From Pseudomonadota bacterium (lineage in GTDB: Bacteria; Myxococcota_A; Polyangia; Haliangiales; Haliangiaceae): a stretch of 64,000 nucleotides of DNA. This document shows, one piece after another, positions 33,595 to 41,369 of this stretch. A program made the translations under genes and the position numbers. The DNA is taken from positions 1 to 64,000 of the forward strand of contig JAPLLF010001132.1 of assembly GCA_026387715.1 (NCBI GenBank), read 5' to 3'. The notes under the pieces are model-generated. The model saw only the letters and a program-made list of their open reading frames with translations, did no database searches and had not been told where the DNA came from. Each line of letters begins with the position of its first letter. The first letter of the stretch is position 1.

Positions 33595-34130
33595 TCGTGG
33601 ATCGCTATGCGCAGCTCGTCGCCACGCTCGCCGATGAGATCCCTGGCTTCCGTGTCGTGCGCAAGGATCAGTCGCGCCTGCATCGGACGATCCACTACGC
33701 GCTGATCGGGTTGACGTTCGGGCAGATGCGGACCTACCTGACCGACTTTCAGACGACGATCGGCAAGACGGTGTACGTCACGAGCGACTGGGACGCGTGG
33801 ACCGCGGATCACCGCTACGTCACGCTCCGCCACGAGGCGATCCACCTGCGGCAATTTCGCAGGTACACGCTCGTCGGGATGGCGCTGCTCTACCTGTTCG
33901 TCCCGCTGCCGATGGGGCTGGCGTGGTGCCGGGCGGCGTTCGAGCGAGAGGCCTACGCCGAGAGCATCCGGGCCGCCGCCGAGGTCTGGGGTGCGGCTTA
34001 CCCCAGGCGTACCGAGTATCGACGTCACATCATCGACCAGTTCGTGGGAGCCTCGTACGGTTGGATGTGGCCCTTTCGCACGAGTCTCGAGCGCTGGTAC
34101 GACGGCGTCCTCGCGAGCCTTCATGAGTGA
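33591..34130 (+). CDS. Small HExxH membrane protein, putative metallopeptidase
   Basis: The 179-residue protein has LRHEAIHLRQFRRYTLVGM, where HEAIH matches the zinc HExxH pattern, directly followed by one hydrophobic span (VGMALLYLFVPLPMGLAW) and then FEREAYAESI, whose Glu could be the third ligand as in gluzincins. No family is recognised with certainty. GTG 33591 is favoured over 33588 because it overlaps the stop of the upstream mini-ORF. The last 8 bp overlap the Hsp70 start, so it is translationally tied to a chaperone gene. Confidence 0.65.
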   Translation: MIVDRYAQLVATLADEIPGFRVVRKDQSRLHRTIHYALIGLTFGQMRTYLTDFQTTIGKTVYVTSDWDAWTADHRYVTLRHEAIHLRQFRRYTLVGMALLYLFVPLPMGLAWCRAAFEREAYAESIRAAAEVWGAAYPRRTEYRRHIIDQFVGASYGWMWPFRTSLERWYDGVLASLHE

Positions 34131-36486
34131 TCCGAGCTGGGAGCCGATCGTCGGCATCGACCTCGGCACGTCGAACTCGGCGGTGGCGCACGTCGACGCC
34201 GCCGGCAACGCGGTCGTGCTCGCCGACGAGGCGAACTTCAAGATCCATCCATCGGTCGTGTCGTTCCACCCCAACGGGGGCGTGATCGTCGGCGCGGCCG
34301 CCAAGCAGCGCAAGGTGATCGATCCCGCGAACACGGTGTTCTCCGTGAAGCGGCTGCTCGGCCGTCCGTGGAGTTCACCCGAGGTGCAGACCGCGAAGGC
34401 GCGCATGCCCTACCAGATCAAGGAGGGTGGCTCGAAGATGCCGATGATCGTCACGCGCGCCGGCGAGTTCGCGGTGCCCGAGATCTCGGCGATCGTCCTC
34501 GATCACCTCAAGATGATCGCGCAGGCGCGGCTCGACCACGAGGTCCACCGCGCGGTGATCACCGTGCCCGCGAGCTTCAACGACGCGCAGCGCAGCGCGA
34601 CCGCGACGGCCGGGGCGGTCGCCGGGCTCACCGTCGAGCGCGTCCTCAACGAGCCGACCGCGGCGGCGCTCGCCTACGGGCACACCCGCGGCCTGCATCG
34701 CCTGATCGCGGTCTACGATTTCGGCGGCGGCACGTTCGACGTCACGATCCTCAAGTGCGAGGACGAGGTCTACGAGGTGCTCGGTACCGCCGGCGACAGC
34801 TTCCTCGGCGGCGACGACCTCGACGAGCGCCTCGTCGAGAAGATGGTGCAGAAGTTCCTGATGGAGTCACGCATCGATCTGCGGACCAACGAGGTCTCGA
34901 TGATGCGGCTGCGCGCCGTGGCGGAGCAGACCAAGATCGAGCTGTCGCGCCGCTCGCGCGCGGTGGTGCGGATCGACGAGATCGCGTACGGCCCCAAGGG
35001 CGCGCCGCTCAACCTGCTGATCGAGCTGACGCGCGACGAGCTGATCTCCGAGATCGCGCCGATCATCGAGCGCACGTTCCCGGTCTGCGACGAGGCGCTG
35101 TCGCTCGCCAACGTGCCGCTCGACGCGATCGAGGACGTCATCCTCGTCGGTGGCACCACGAAGATTCCCCACGTCCGCGATCTGGTGACCCGATACTTCC
35201 AGAAGACCCCGCGCACCGACATCGCCGCCGAGGAGGCGGTCACGATCGGGGCCGCGCTGCAGGCCTCGGTGCTCGAACGCGCGAGCGGGCGCGGCCGCCG
35301 CTCGTCGAGCCCGCCGGCCGTCCCGCACCCCGTCGACGAGACGGTCACCGGCACCACGGTGGCGGACGTGACCCAGATCGGCGGGCAGCAGAGCCTCGAC
35401 AGCGGGCTGTTCGAGGCGCTGACCCTCGATCCCGCCACCGATCCCGCCACCGATCCGGCACCGCCACGCCGGACGAATCCGTACGGCGCCACGCCGGGGA
35501 CGCGGACCGTGAACGAGTACGCGCAGCACGCAGCCCCGCGCACCACGCAACCCCAGGCGGTACCGCTGGCGCGCCTCACCCAGCGCACACCCGCGGCGGC
35601 CGCGAAGACGGCCCCTGGCATCAACACACTCACCCTCGCGGGCGTGCCCGCGGCCCCGACCGCGAACGAGCCGTCGACGATCTCGCTGCTCCCCGAGCCC
35701 CCGGAGCCCGAGCTCGATCTGTTGCCGGCGCCACCACCACGCCGTACGGCATCGGTGAGCGTCCCGCCACCGCCGCGGATCACGCAGGCCTCGCAGGCCG
35801 TGCCGCCACCGCTGCCCGCGCGGGCCACGCGACCTTCGGCCCCACCACCGCTGCCAACGACCACACGCCCGCCGTCGCTCGGCGATCTGATCCTCGGCCT
35901 GGACAACGACACCGTGGCGGCCAGCGGTTCGTTCGACGAGACCCAGCTCGGCAAGACCCAGCTCGGCATCGGCGATCTGCCCGACGCCACCATCCCGTCG
36001 GCGGCGCGCACCGCGCCCGGCTTCGCGGCGCCCGTGGTGGTCGCGCCGGTGCCGATGGCGCCGCGGGCGGCGGTGCCCATGGTGCTCGACGTCACGCCCC
36101 GCGGCCTCGGGATCGGCACCGTCGCCGGGTTCTGCGAGGAGCTGATCCGCAGGAACGCCCGGCTGCCGACGGAGACCAAGAAGCTGTTCGTCACGTCGCG
36201 CGATCAGCAAGACATGGTGCGGATCGTCGTCTGTCAGGGTGAGTCCCGCCGACTCGACAGCAACACGGTGATCGGCGACCTCAAGCTCGAGAACCTGCCG
36301 CCGCGGCCACGCGGCGAGACCCGGATCGAGGTCACGTTCCAGCTCGATGCGTCGGGCATCTTGCAGGTGCGCGCGCGGGACGAGAAGACTGGCAAGGAGC
36401 AACGCGCCTCGCTCGATCTCGTCGGCAGCATGACCGAGGGTGAGGTCAGCGCGTCGCGCGATCGCCTCGCCGCGATGCGGCGCTGA
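34123..36486 (+). CDS. Hsp70/DnaK-family protein with 264-residue disordered insertion
   Basis: Of 787 residues, about 1-385 are a complete Hsp70 ATPase domain: GIDLGTSNSAVA (phosphate 1), VYDFGGGTFDV (phosphate 2), VILVGGTTKIPHV (adenosine) and a final EEAVTIGAALQA. The usual short DVLLLD linker is replaced by a Pro/Thr/Ala-rich stretch of about 264 residues. The substrate-binding beta domain then follows from about residue 653 (MVLDVTPRGLGIGTVAGF ... VRIVVCQGE ... VTFQLDASGILQVRARDEKTGKE). The helical lid is almost missing. This is not the housekeeping DnaK. A candidate co-chaperone is the J protein at 696; the upstream HExxH gene overlaps by 8 bp. Confidence 0.88.
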   Translation: MSDPSWEPIVGIDLGTSNSAVAHVDAAGNAVVLADEANFKIHPSVVSFHPNGGVIVGAAAKQRKVIDPANTVFSVKRLLGRPWSSPEVQTAKARMPYQIKEGGSKMPMIVTRAGEFAVPEISAIVLDHLKMIAQARLDHEVHRAVITVPASFNDAQRSATATAGAVAGLTVERVLNEPTAAALAYGHTRGLHRLIAVYDFGGGTFDVTILKCEDEVYEVLGTAGDSFLGGDDLDERLVEKMVQKFLMESRIDLRTNEVSMMRLRAVAEQTKIELSRRSRAVVRIDEIAYGPKGAPLNLLIELTRDELISEIAPIIERTFPVCDEALSLANVPLDAIEDVILVGGTTKIPHVRDLVTRYFQKTPRTDIAAEEAVTIGAALQASVLERASGRGRRSSSPPAVPHPVDETVTGTTVADVTQIGGQQSLDSGLFEALTLDPATDPATDPAPPRRTNPYGATPGTRTVNEYAQHAAPRTTQPQAVPLARLTQRTPAAAAKTAPGINTLTLAGVPAAPTANEPSTISLLPEPPEPELDLLPAPPPRRTASVSVPPPPRITQASQAVPPPLPARATRPSAPPPLPTTTRPPSLGDLILGLDNDTVAASGSFDETQLGKTQLGIGDLPDATIPSAARTAPGFAAPVVVAPVPMAPRAAVPMVLDVTPRGLGIGTVAGFCEELIRRNARLPTETKKLFVTSRDQQDMVRIVVCQGESRRLDSNTVIGDLKLENLPPRPRGETRIEVTFQLDASGILQVRARDEKTGKEQRASLDLVGSMTEGEVSASRDRLAAMRR

Positions 36487-36490
36487 GGCG

Positions 36491-37609
36491 TTACTCCGAG
36501 GGCGCGGCCGACGCGCCGCACCACGACAGCTTGATGATCTTCGGCTGCTCGACGAGCGTCTTGGGATCGATCACGCCGAGCTCGCCGAGCCGACCATCGC
36601 GCAGCACGACGAGCAGGTTCTTGCTGCCCGCGATGCCGTTGGCGCCGACGAGGTACGCGAACGTCTTGGTCGCGTAGTCCTTGCACTTGCCATCGGCGAG
36701 CGACGTCGGATCCTTGAAGTACCCGTCGAGCTCTTCCGGCTTGCACGGCGCCTTCGCCAGCTTGCGCACGACCTTGGTGCGCTTGCCGGAGTCGACCTCG
36801 TACGACGTCAACGTCGACCAGCCCTTCTCGGCGATCGCGATGCGCGCCTTGTTGTCGAGCACCGAGAACGAGCCACCCTTGGTCGATAGCAGCTGGCCGG
36901 CCTTGCCGCCGAGCACCTCGAGCCCGCCGATCGCGGTGCCGTCCGCCTTGAACGCGAACACGTTGCCGTCGGCGTTCTCGACGAACAGGACGTCGCCGAC
37001 CCAGTGGAGCGACGCGGGCTCGCCGGTGACGCCCTTGTCGCCGCGGATCGAGAAGTCGGCCGTGTGCGCCTTGGCGGCGGCCTCGAACACGTGGATGGTC
37101 TCGTCGGCGAGGACCGCGACCTTCGACGTGTCCGGGCTCCACACGATGTGCGCTGTCTTGGCCGCGGGCGCGGCCGGCAGGCAGTAGCCACGGGCGCACT
37201 TGTCGTCGACGTGGACCGCGAACCCGATGCCCGGCAGCGGCTGCGGCGCCTCGTACGACAGCTCGTTGGTCCCCAGGTTGACGCGGAAGCAGCCGACCGG
37301 CCCGAGCAGGCGCGTCGGATCGGTGTCGATCGCGCACACCATCGCGGCGTCGGTGACGACGCCGAGCTCGAGGTGCGGCGCGCCCGACTCCTTGAGGGCG
37401 GGGGGCAGGCACTTGCTGCCGTCGGGAATGATCGCGTGGGCCGCCTCCAGGCGCTTCGCCGCGCGATCCGCCTCGGTCTCCTCCTTGACCGTGGGAGGTT
37501 CGACCACCTTCGCCTTCGGCTTGTGGGGCGTCTTCGCCTTCTTGCCACCACAGCCACCGACAAGCGAAGCGGCCACCATTCCGACGCACACGAGCCGAGT
37601 ACCGAGCAT
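36491..37609 (-). CDS. Lipoprotein with beta-propeller-like repeats
   Basis: The 372-residue protein starts at ATG 37609, 7 nt after TACAAA, and has a lipoprotein signal (MLGTRLVCVGMVAASLVGGC) followed by a basic linker. The mature portion contains repeats such as HIVWSPDTSKVAVLADETIHVF, ASLHWVGDVLFVENADGNVFAF and KNLLVVLRDGRLGELGV, suggestive of WD/YVTN-like blades. Paired cysteines (KCARGYC, KCKDYAT) may form disulfides. It is probably anchored in the envelope; a function is not recognised. It is transcribed divergently from hisB. Confidence 0.7.
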   Translation of the reverse strand: MLGTRLVCVGMVAASLVGGCGGKKAKTPHKPKAKVVEPPTVKEETEADRAAKRLEAAHAIIPDGSKCLPPALKESGAPHLELGVVTDAAMVCAIDTDPTRLLGPVGCFRVNLGTNELSYEAPQPLPGIGFAVHVDDKCARGYCLPAAPAAKTAHIVWSPDTSKVAVLADETIHVFEAAAKAHTADFSIRGDKGVTGEPASLHWVGDVLFVENADGNVFAFKADGTAIGGLEVLGGKAGQLLSTKGGSFSVLDNKARIAIAEKGWSTLTSYEVDSGKRTKVVRKLAKAPCKPEELDGYFKDPTSLADGKCKDYATKTFAYLVGANGIAGSKNLLVVLRDGRLGELGVIDPKTLVEQPKIIKLSWCGASAAPSE

Positions 37610-37616
37610 GCGAACG

Positions 37617-37646
37617 TTTGTACGATCGGTGACCACCTGATACAAG
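37617..37646. promoter_or_regulatory. Divergent promoter with nested inverted repeats before hisB
   Basis: The 42-bp gap between the divergent starts contains TTGTA (37618-37622) and TACAA (37641-37645) as inverted repeats around GGTGACCACC (37628-37637), itself a palindrome. The outer repeats are parts of the −10-like hexamers TACAAA (minus) and TACAAG (plus, 37641-37646, 5 nt before the hisB GTG). A regulator binding in the middle could control both genes. Confidence 0.45.
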
Positions 37647-37651
37647 GAGGC

Positions 37652-38251
37652 GTGGCGCGGAGCGCGCGAATCGAGCGCAACACGAAGGAGACGCAGATCG
37701 TCGTCGAGGTCGACCTCGACGGCACCGGCGCTCGCACGATCGCGACGCCGATCCCGTTCCTGTCGCACATGCTCGACGCCGTCGCGCGCCACGGCCTGTT
37801 CGATCTGACGGTCACCGCCGCGGGCGACGTCGAGATCGACGGCCACCACACCGTCGAGGACACCGGCCTCGCGCTCGGCAACGCGTTCGAGCGCGCGCTC
37901 GGCGACCGCGCCGGCATCGTGCGCTACGGCGCCGCGACCTTGCCGATGGACGAGGTGCTCGCGACCGTCGCGATCGACTTCTGCGGGCGCCCGGCGTTCG
38001 TGTGGAACGTGGCCGGCCTCGACGGCAAGTGGATCGGCACGTTCGACTGCGAGCTCGCCAAGGAGTTCTTCTCGGCGTTCGCCACCCGCGCCCAGTGCAA
38101 CCTCCACGTGCTGCTCCACTACGGCGGCAACGCGCACCACACGATCGAGTGCATCTTCAAGGCGTTCGCCCGCGCGTGCGACGCGGCGACCCGGATCGAT
38201 CCGCGGCTCGGCGGCGCGGTGCCGTCGACCAAGGGAACGCTCACGACGTGA
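37652..38251 (+). CDS. hisB: Imidazoleglycerol-phosphate dehydratase
   Basis: The 199-residue monofunctional enzyme has the two metal-binding His clusters IDGHHTVEDTG and GGNAHHTIE, and TPIPFLSHMLD near the start. It catalyses the sixth step of histidine synthesis. The GTG lies only 1 nt after an AAGGAGG, too close to work as a normal ribosome-binding site, but 5 nt after the hexamer TACAAG, which favours a leaderless mRNA. The stop overlaps hisH by 4 nt. Confidence 0.95.
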   Translation: MARSARIERNTKETQIVVEVDLDGTGARTIATPIPFLSHMLDAVARHGLFDLTVTAAGDVEIDGHHTVEDTGLALGNAFERALGDRAGIVRYGAATLPMDEVLATVAIDFCGRPAFVWNVAGLDGKWIGTFDCELAKEFFSAFATRAQCNLHVLLHYGGNAHHTIECIFKAFARACDAATRIDPRLGGAVPSTKGTLTT

Positions 38252-38889
38252 TCGTCATCGTCGATGCGTGCTCCGGGAACCTGCGGTCGGTCGAGCGCGC
38301 GCTCCAGCAGGTCGGCGGCGAGGTCCGCGTGTCGCGCGACCCCGACGTCGTCCGCAAGGCCGACCAGATCGTCGTCCCCGGGCAGGGCGCGTTCGCGATG
38401 TTCATGCAGGGACTCGCCGAGCACGATCTCGGCGAGGCGCTCCGCGAGGCGATCGCCAGCGGCCGGCCGTACCTCGGCATCTGCCTCGGCCTCCAGATCC
38501 TGTTCGACCGCAGCGTCGAGCACGGCGCGACCGCGGGCCTCGGCGTGTTCGCGGGCGACGTCGAGGCGTTCGTCCCGAGCGGCGACCTCAAGGTCCCGCA
38601 CATGGGCTGGAACACGATCACCCCACCGGTCGCGCCGCCGCCGGGATCCACGCACGAGCGCGAGCCGCTGCTGGCCGGGCTCCCCGCGGACCCGTACGTA
38701 TACTTCGTGCACAGCTACCACGCGGTGCCGCGCGACCGCGCGATCGTCGCGCTCGAGGCCGAGCACGGGCAGCGGTTCTGCGCGGCGGTCCGGCGCGACA
38801 ACGTGTTCGCGTGTCAGTTCCACCCCGAGAAGAGCCAGGGCGTCGGCCTGGCGATCCTGAAGAACTTCGTCGACGGAGCGCTGCCGTGA
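38248..38889 (+). CDS. hisH: Imidazole glycerol phosphate synthase, glutaminase subunit
   Basis: The 213-residue class I glutamine amidotransferase has the nucleophile Cys in [11 protein letters not shown] and the His-Glu pair in CQFHPEKSQ. It supplies ammonia to HisF. The N-terminus ([18 protein letters not shown]) matches the family. Start and stop overlap hisB and hisA by 4 nt each (GTGA), so translation of the four his genes is coupled. Confidence 0.95.
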   Translation: MIVIVDACSGNLRSVERALQQVGGEVRVSRDPDVVRKADQIVVPGQGAFAMFMQGLAEHDLGEALREAIASGRPYLGICLGLQILFDRSVEHGATAGLGVFAGDVEAFVPSGDLKVPHMGWNTITPPVAPPPGSTHEREPLLAGLPADPYVYFVHSYHAVPRDRAIVALEAEHGQRFCAAVRRDNVFACQFHPEKSQGVGLAILKNFVDGALP

Positions 38890-39607
38890 AGCTGTTTCCC
38901 GCGATCGATCTCCTCGGTGGCAAGGCCGTGCGACTCGAGGAGGGCAAGCGCGACCGCGCCACGATCTTCCACGCCCACCCGGTGGAGCTCGTGCAGGAGC
39001 TCGCCGCGCACGGCGCCGATCGCCTGCACGTCGTCGATCTCGACGGCGCGTTCGCCGGCGCGCCCGTGCAGCGCGAGCTGATCCGCGCGATCGTCGCCGC
39101 GTGCCCGATCCCGGTCGAGGTCGGCGGTGGCATCCGCGATCGCGCGGCGATCGACGCCGTGCTCGAGCTCGGCGCCGCGTTCGTCGTGCTCGGCACCGCG
39201 GCGGTGAAGTCGCCCGCGCTCGTCGAGGAGGCCTGCCGCGCGCATCCCGGGCGCGTGATCGTGGCGGTCGACGCGCGCGACGGCATCGTGGCGGTCGACG
39301 GCTGGACCGCGGCGAGCGAGATCACCGCGATCGAGCTCGGCCGCCGCGCGATCGGCTGGGGCGCGGCCGCGCTGCTCTACACCGACATCGCCCGCGACGG
39401 CCTGCGCGGCGGGCCGAACGTCGAGGCGACCGCGCAGCTCGCGCGCACGCTGGGCTGCGAGGTCATCGCGTCGGGCGGCGTCGGCACGCTCGCGGATCTC
39501 GCGAACCTGCGCGCCGCGAACATCCCGGCCGTCGTCGTCGGCCGCGCGCTCTACGATCGGCGGTTCACCGTCGCCGAGGCGGTCGCCGCCTGCCACGGAC
39601 CCCAGGG

Positions 39608-39611
<4 letters not shown>
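38886..39611 (+). CDS. hisA: ProFAR isomerase
   Basis: The 241-residue TIM barrel starts [16 protein letters not shown], with the first catalytic Asp in AIDLLGG, and has YTDIARDG with the second catalytic Asp and VEVGGGIRD as the phosphate loop. It converts ProFAR to PRFAR for HisHF. Half-barrel homology to the next gene, hisF, is visible. GTG 38886 overlaps the hisH stop. Confidence 0.95.
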
Positions 39612-40366
<755 letters not shown>

Positions 40367-40376
40367 CGATGATCAG

Positions 40377-40393
40377 ATCGTGATTGACGATCG
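40377..40393 (+). other. Short hairpin after hisF
   Basis: GATCGT and ACGATC are complementary around a GATTG loop, 10 nt after the hisF stop. There is no T tract, so it may protect the his mRNA 3' end rather than terminate. Outer repeats ATGATCA (40369) and TGATCAT (near 40411) can also pair. Confidence 0.4.
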
Positions 40394-40411
40394 TGCGTTT
40401 GCCCGTACAGT
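40384..40411 (+). promoter_or_regulatory. Promoter candidate for the tRNA-like pair
   Basis: TTGACG (40384-40389) and TACAGT (40406-40411) are 16 bp apart, giving a predicted start near 40418, just before the first tRNA-like sequence. No protein ORF with family similarity begins downstream until hisIE, so the transcript would be a non-coding RNA or hisIE leader. Confidence 0.5.
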
Positions 40412-40426
40412 GATGATCATGTGTTC

Positions 40427-40523
40427 CCGGCTGTCGTCTAGTCGCTCGAGCTGATCCGCTTTCTCCTCGGAGAACAGCGCGCTCGCTCGCGAACGTCGTC
40501 GAGTTCAACTCCTACACCTTCCG
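40427..40523 (+). ncRNA. Degenerate tRNA-like sequence
   Basis: This stretch aligns with the tRNA-like element that begins 6 nt downstream: both share TCGTC, CGAGC, a CCG...CGGA anticodon-arm region and a 3' block G.GTTC.A.TCCTA..C.TTCCGC. Here the anticodon-like loop TTTCTCC (T33 then TCT) is closed by TCCG/CGGA, and a long G+C-rich variable arm follows. The 3' acceptor strand CACCTTCC has no complementary 5' strand, so the cloverleaf cannot close. It is probably a decayed paralogue; a processed regulatory RNA is the alternative. Confidence 0.35.
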
Positions 40524-40528
40524 CCTCA

Positions 40529-40610
40529 GGAAAGATCGTCGGCATGGGCCGAGCGCCGGGTGCTAACCGGATGACCCTTCACGGGGCGGGTTCGATTCCT
40601 AGTCTTTCCG
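40529..40610 (+). tRNA. Class-II tRNA-like RNA, Ser(GCU)-type anticodon, with unusual arms
   Basis: The 5' GGAAAGA pairs perfectly with 3' TCTTTCC, followed by G40610 as discriminator, as in tRNA-Ser. The anticodon loop GTGCTAA (anticodon GCT, T33 present) is closed by CCGG/CCGG. A variable stem CCC/GGG and a T loop TTCGATT closed by GGG/CCT follow. Unlike normal tRNA-Ser, the D arm is a 5-bp stem TCGGC/GCCGA with a 4-nt ATGG loop, and the acceptor can extend by a T·G pair while only 3 T-stem pairs form, an 8/4 or 9/3-like layout with one C·A mismatch. CCA is not encoded. It may be a functional variant, a suppressor-like or regulatory tRNA, or a pseudogene. Confidence 0.5.
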
Positions 40611-40635
40611 CGCTGGCTGCGCGTCACGAACCGAA

Positions 40636-40666
40636 GTTGACACGCCGATCCGTGTCGACGAAGTTA
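40636..40666 (+). promoter_or_regulatory. hisIE promoter with overlapping hairpin
   Basis: GTTGACACG and CGTGTCGAC (40636-40644, 40651-40659) form a 9-bp stem with one T·G pair around CCGATC. A perfect −35 TTGACA (40637-40642) lies in the left arm; the −10 (AAGTTA, 40661-40666) is weak and sits 7 nt before the hisIE ATG. The palindrome could be an operator. Confidence 0.5.
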
Positions 40667-40673
40667 CGGGGCC

Positions 40674-41369
40674 ATGATCCCAGGTCGTGAGCCGGCGTTC
40701 GACGATCGCGGTCTCGTCCCGTGCATCGTGCAGGACGCCGACACCGACACGGTGCTCGTCCTCGCGTGGATGACCGCCGAGGCGCTGCAGCTCACCCGCG
40801 CGACCCGCATCGTCCACTTCTGGTCGCGCTCGCGTCAGGAGATCTGGAAGAAGGGCGCGACGTCGGGCAACACGCTCGCGGTCGTCGAGCTCCGCGTCGA
40901 TTGCGACCGCGACGCGATCCTCGTGCGCGCGCGCCCAGCCGGGCCGACGTGCCACACCGGCGCGACGAGCTGCTTCTACACGGTCGACGCCGACGGCGGC
41001 GAGGTCGAGGACGCCGGCGTCCCGACCGCGGCCAACGCCCACGTGCTCGACCGGCTCGAGGCGACGATCCTCGCGCGCCGCGCGTCGACGGCCGACAAGA
41101 GCTACACCAAGTCGCTGCTCGCCGCCGGGATGCCGAAGATCCTCGCGAAGATCGCGGAGGAGGCGGGTGAGCTCGCCGCGGAGCTGCCCGACGGCCCCGA
41201 CGCCAAGGTCGTCTACGAGACCGCGGACGTCGTCTTCCACGTGATGGTCGGCCTCGCCGCGCGCGGCATCCCGATCGCGGAGGTGTACCAGGAGCTGCAT
41301 CGCCGGTTCGGCACCAGCGGCCACGTCGAGAAGGCCGCGCGCCCGCCGAAGCCACCGAGCGAGACGTGA
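40674..41369 (+). CDS. hisIE: Bifunctional phosphoribosyl-AMP cyclohydrolase / phosphoribosyl-ATP pyrophosphatase
   Basis: The 231-residue fusion has a HisI domain ([33 protein letters not shown], and zinc cysteines in [27 protein letters not shown]) followed by a HisE domain ([41 protein letters not shown]). These are steps two and three of histidine synthesis. It is set apart from hisBHAF by the tRNA-like gap and likely has its own promoter. Its TGA overlaps a GTG that would start dinG. Confidence 0.95.
   Translation: MIPGREPAFDDRGLVPCIVQDADTDTVLVLAWMTAEALQLTRATRIVHFWSRSRQEIWKKGATSGNTLAVVELRVDCDRDAILVRARPAGPTCHTGATSCFYTVDADGGEVEDAGVPTAANAHVLDRLEATILARRASTADKSYTKSLLAAGMPKILAKIAEEAGELAAELPDGPDAKVVYETADVVFHVMVGLAARGIPIAEVYQELHRRFGTSGHVEKAARPPKPPSET

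Noticed and set aside
40427-40460. Reading the TCGTCTAG segment as a normal tRNA-Glu or tRNA-Arg
   Set aside because: No 5' acceptor strand complementary to CACCTTCC exists upstream and the anticodon arm has a mismatch, so it was kept only as a degenerate tRNA-like sequence.
40529-40610. The tRNA-like RNA as a suppressor for the TAA in dinG
   Set aside because: Its anticodon is GCU, which cannot read UAA.
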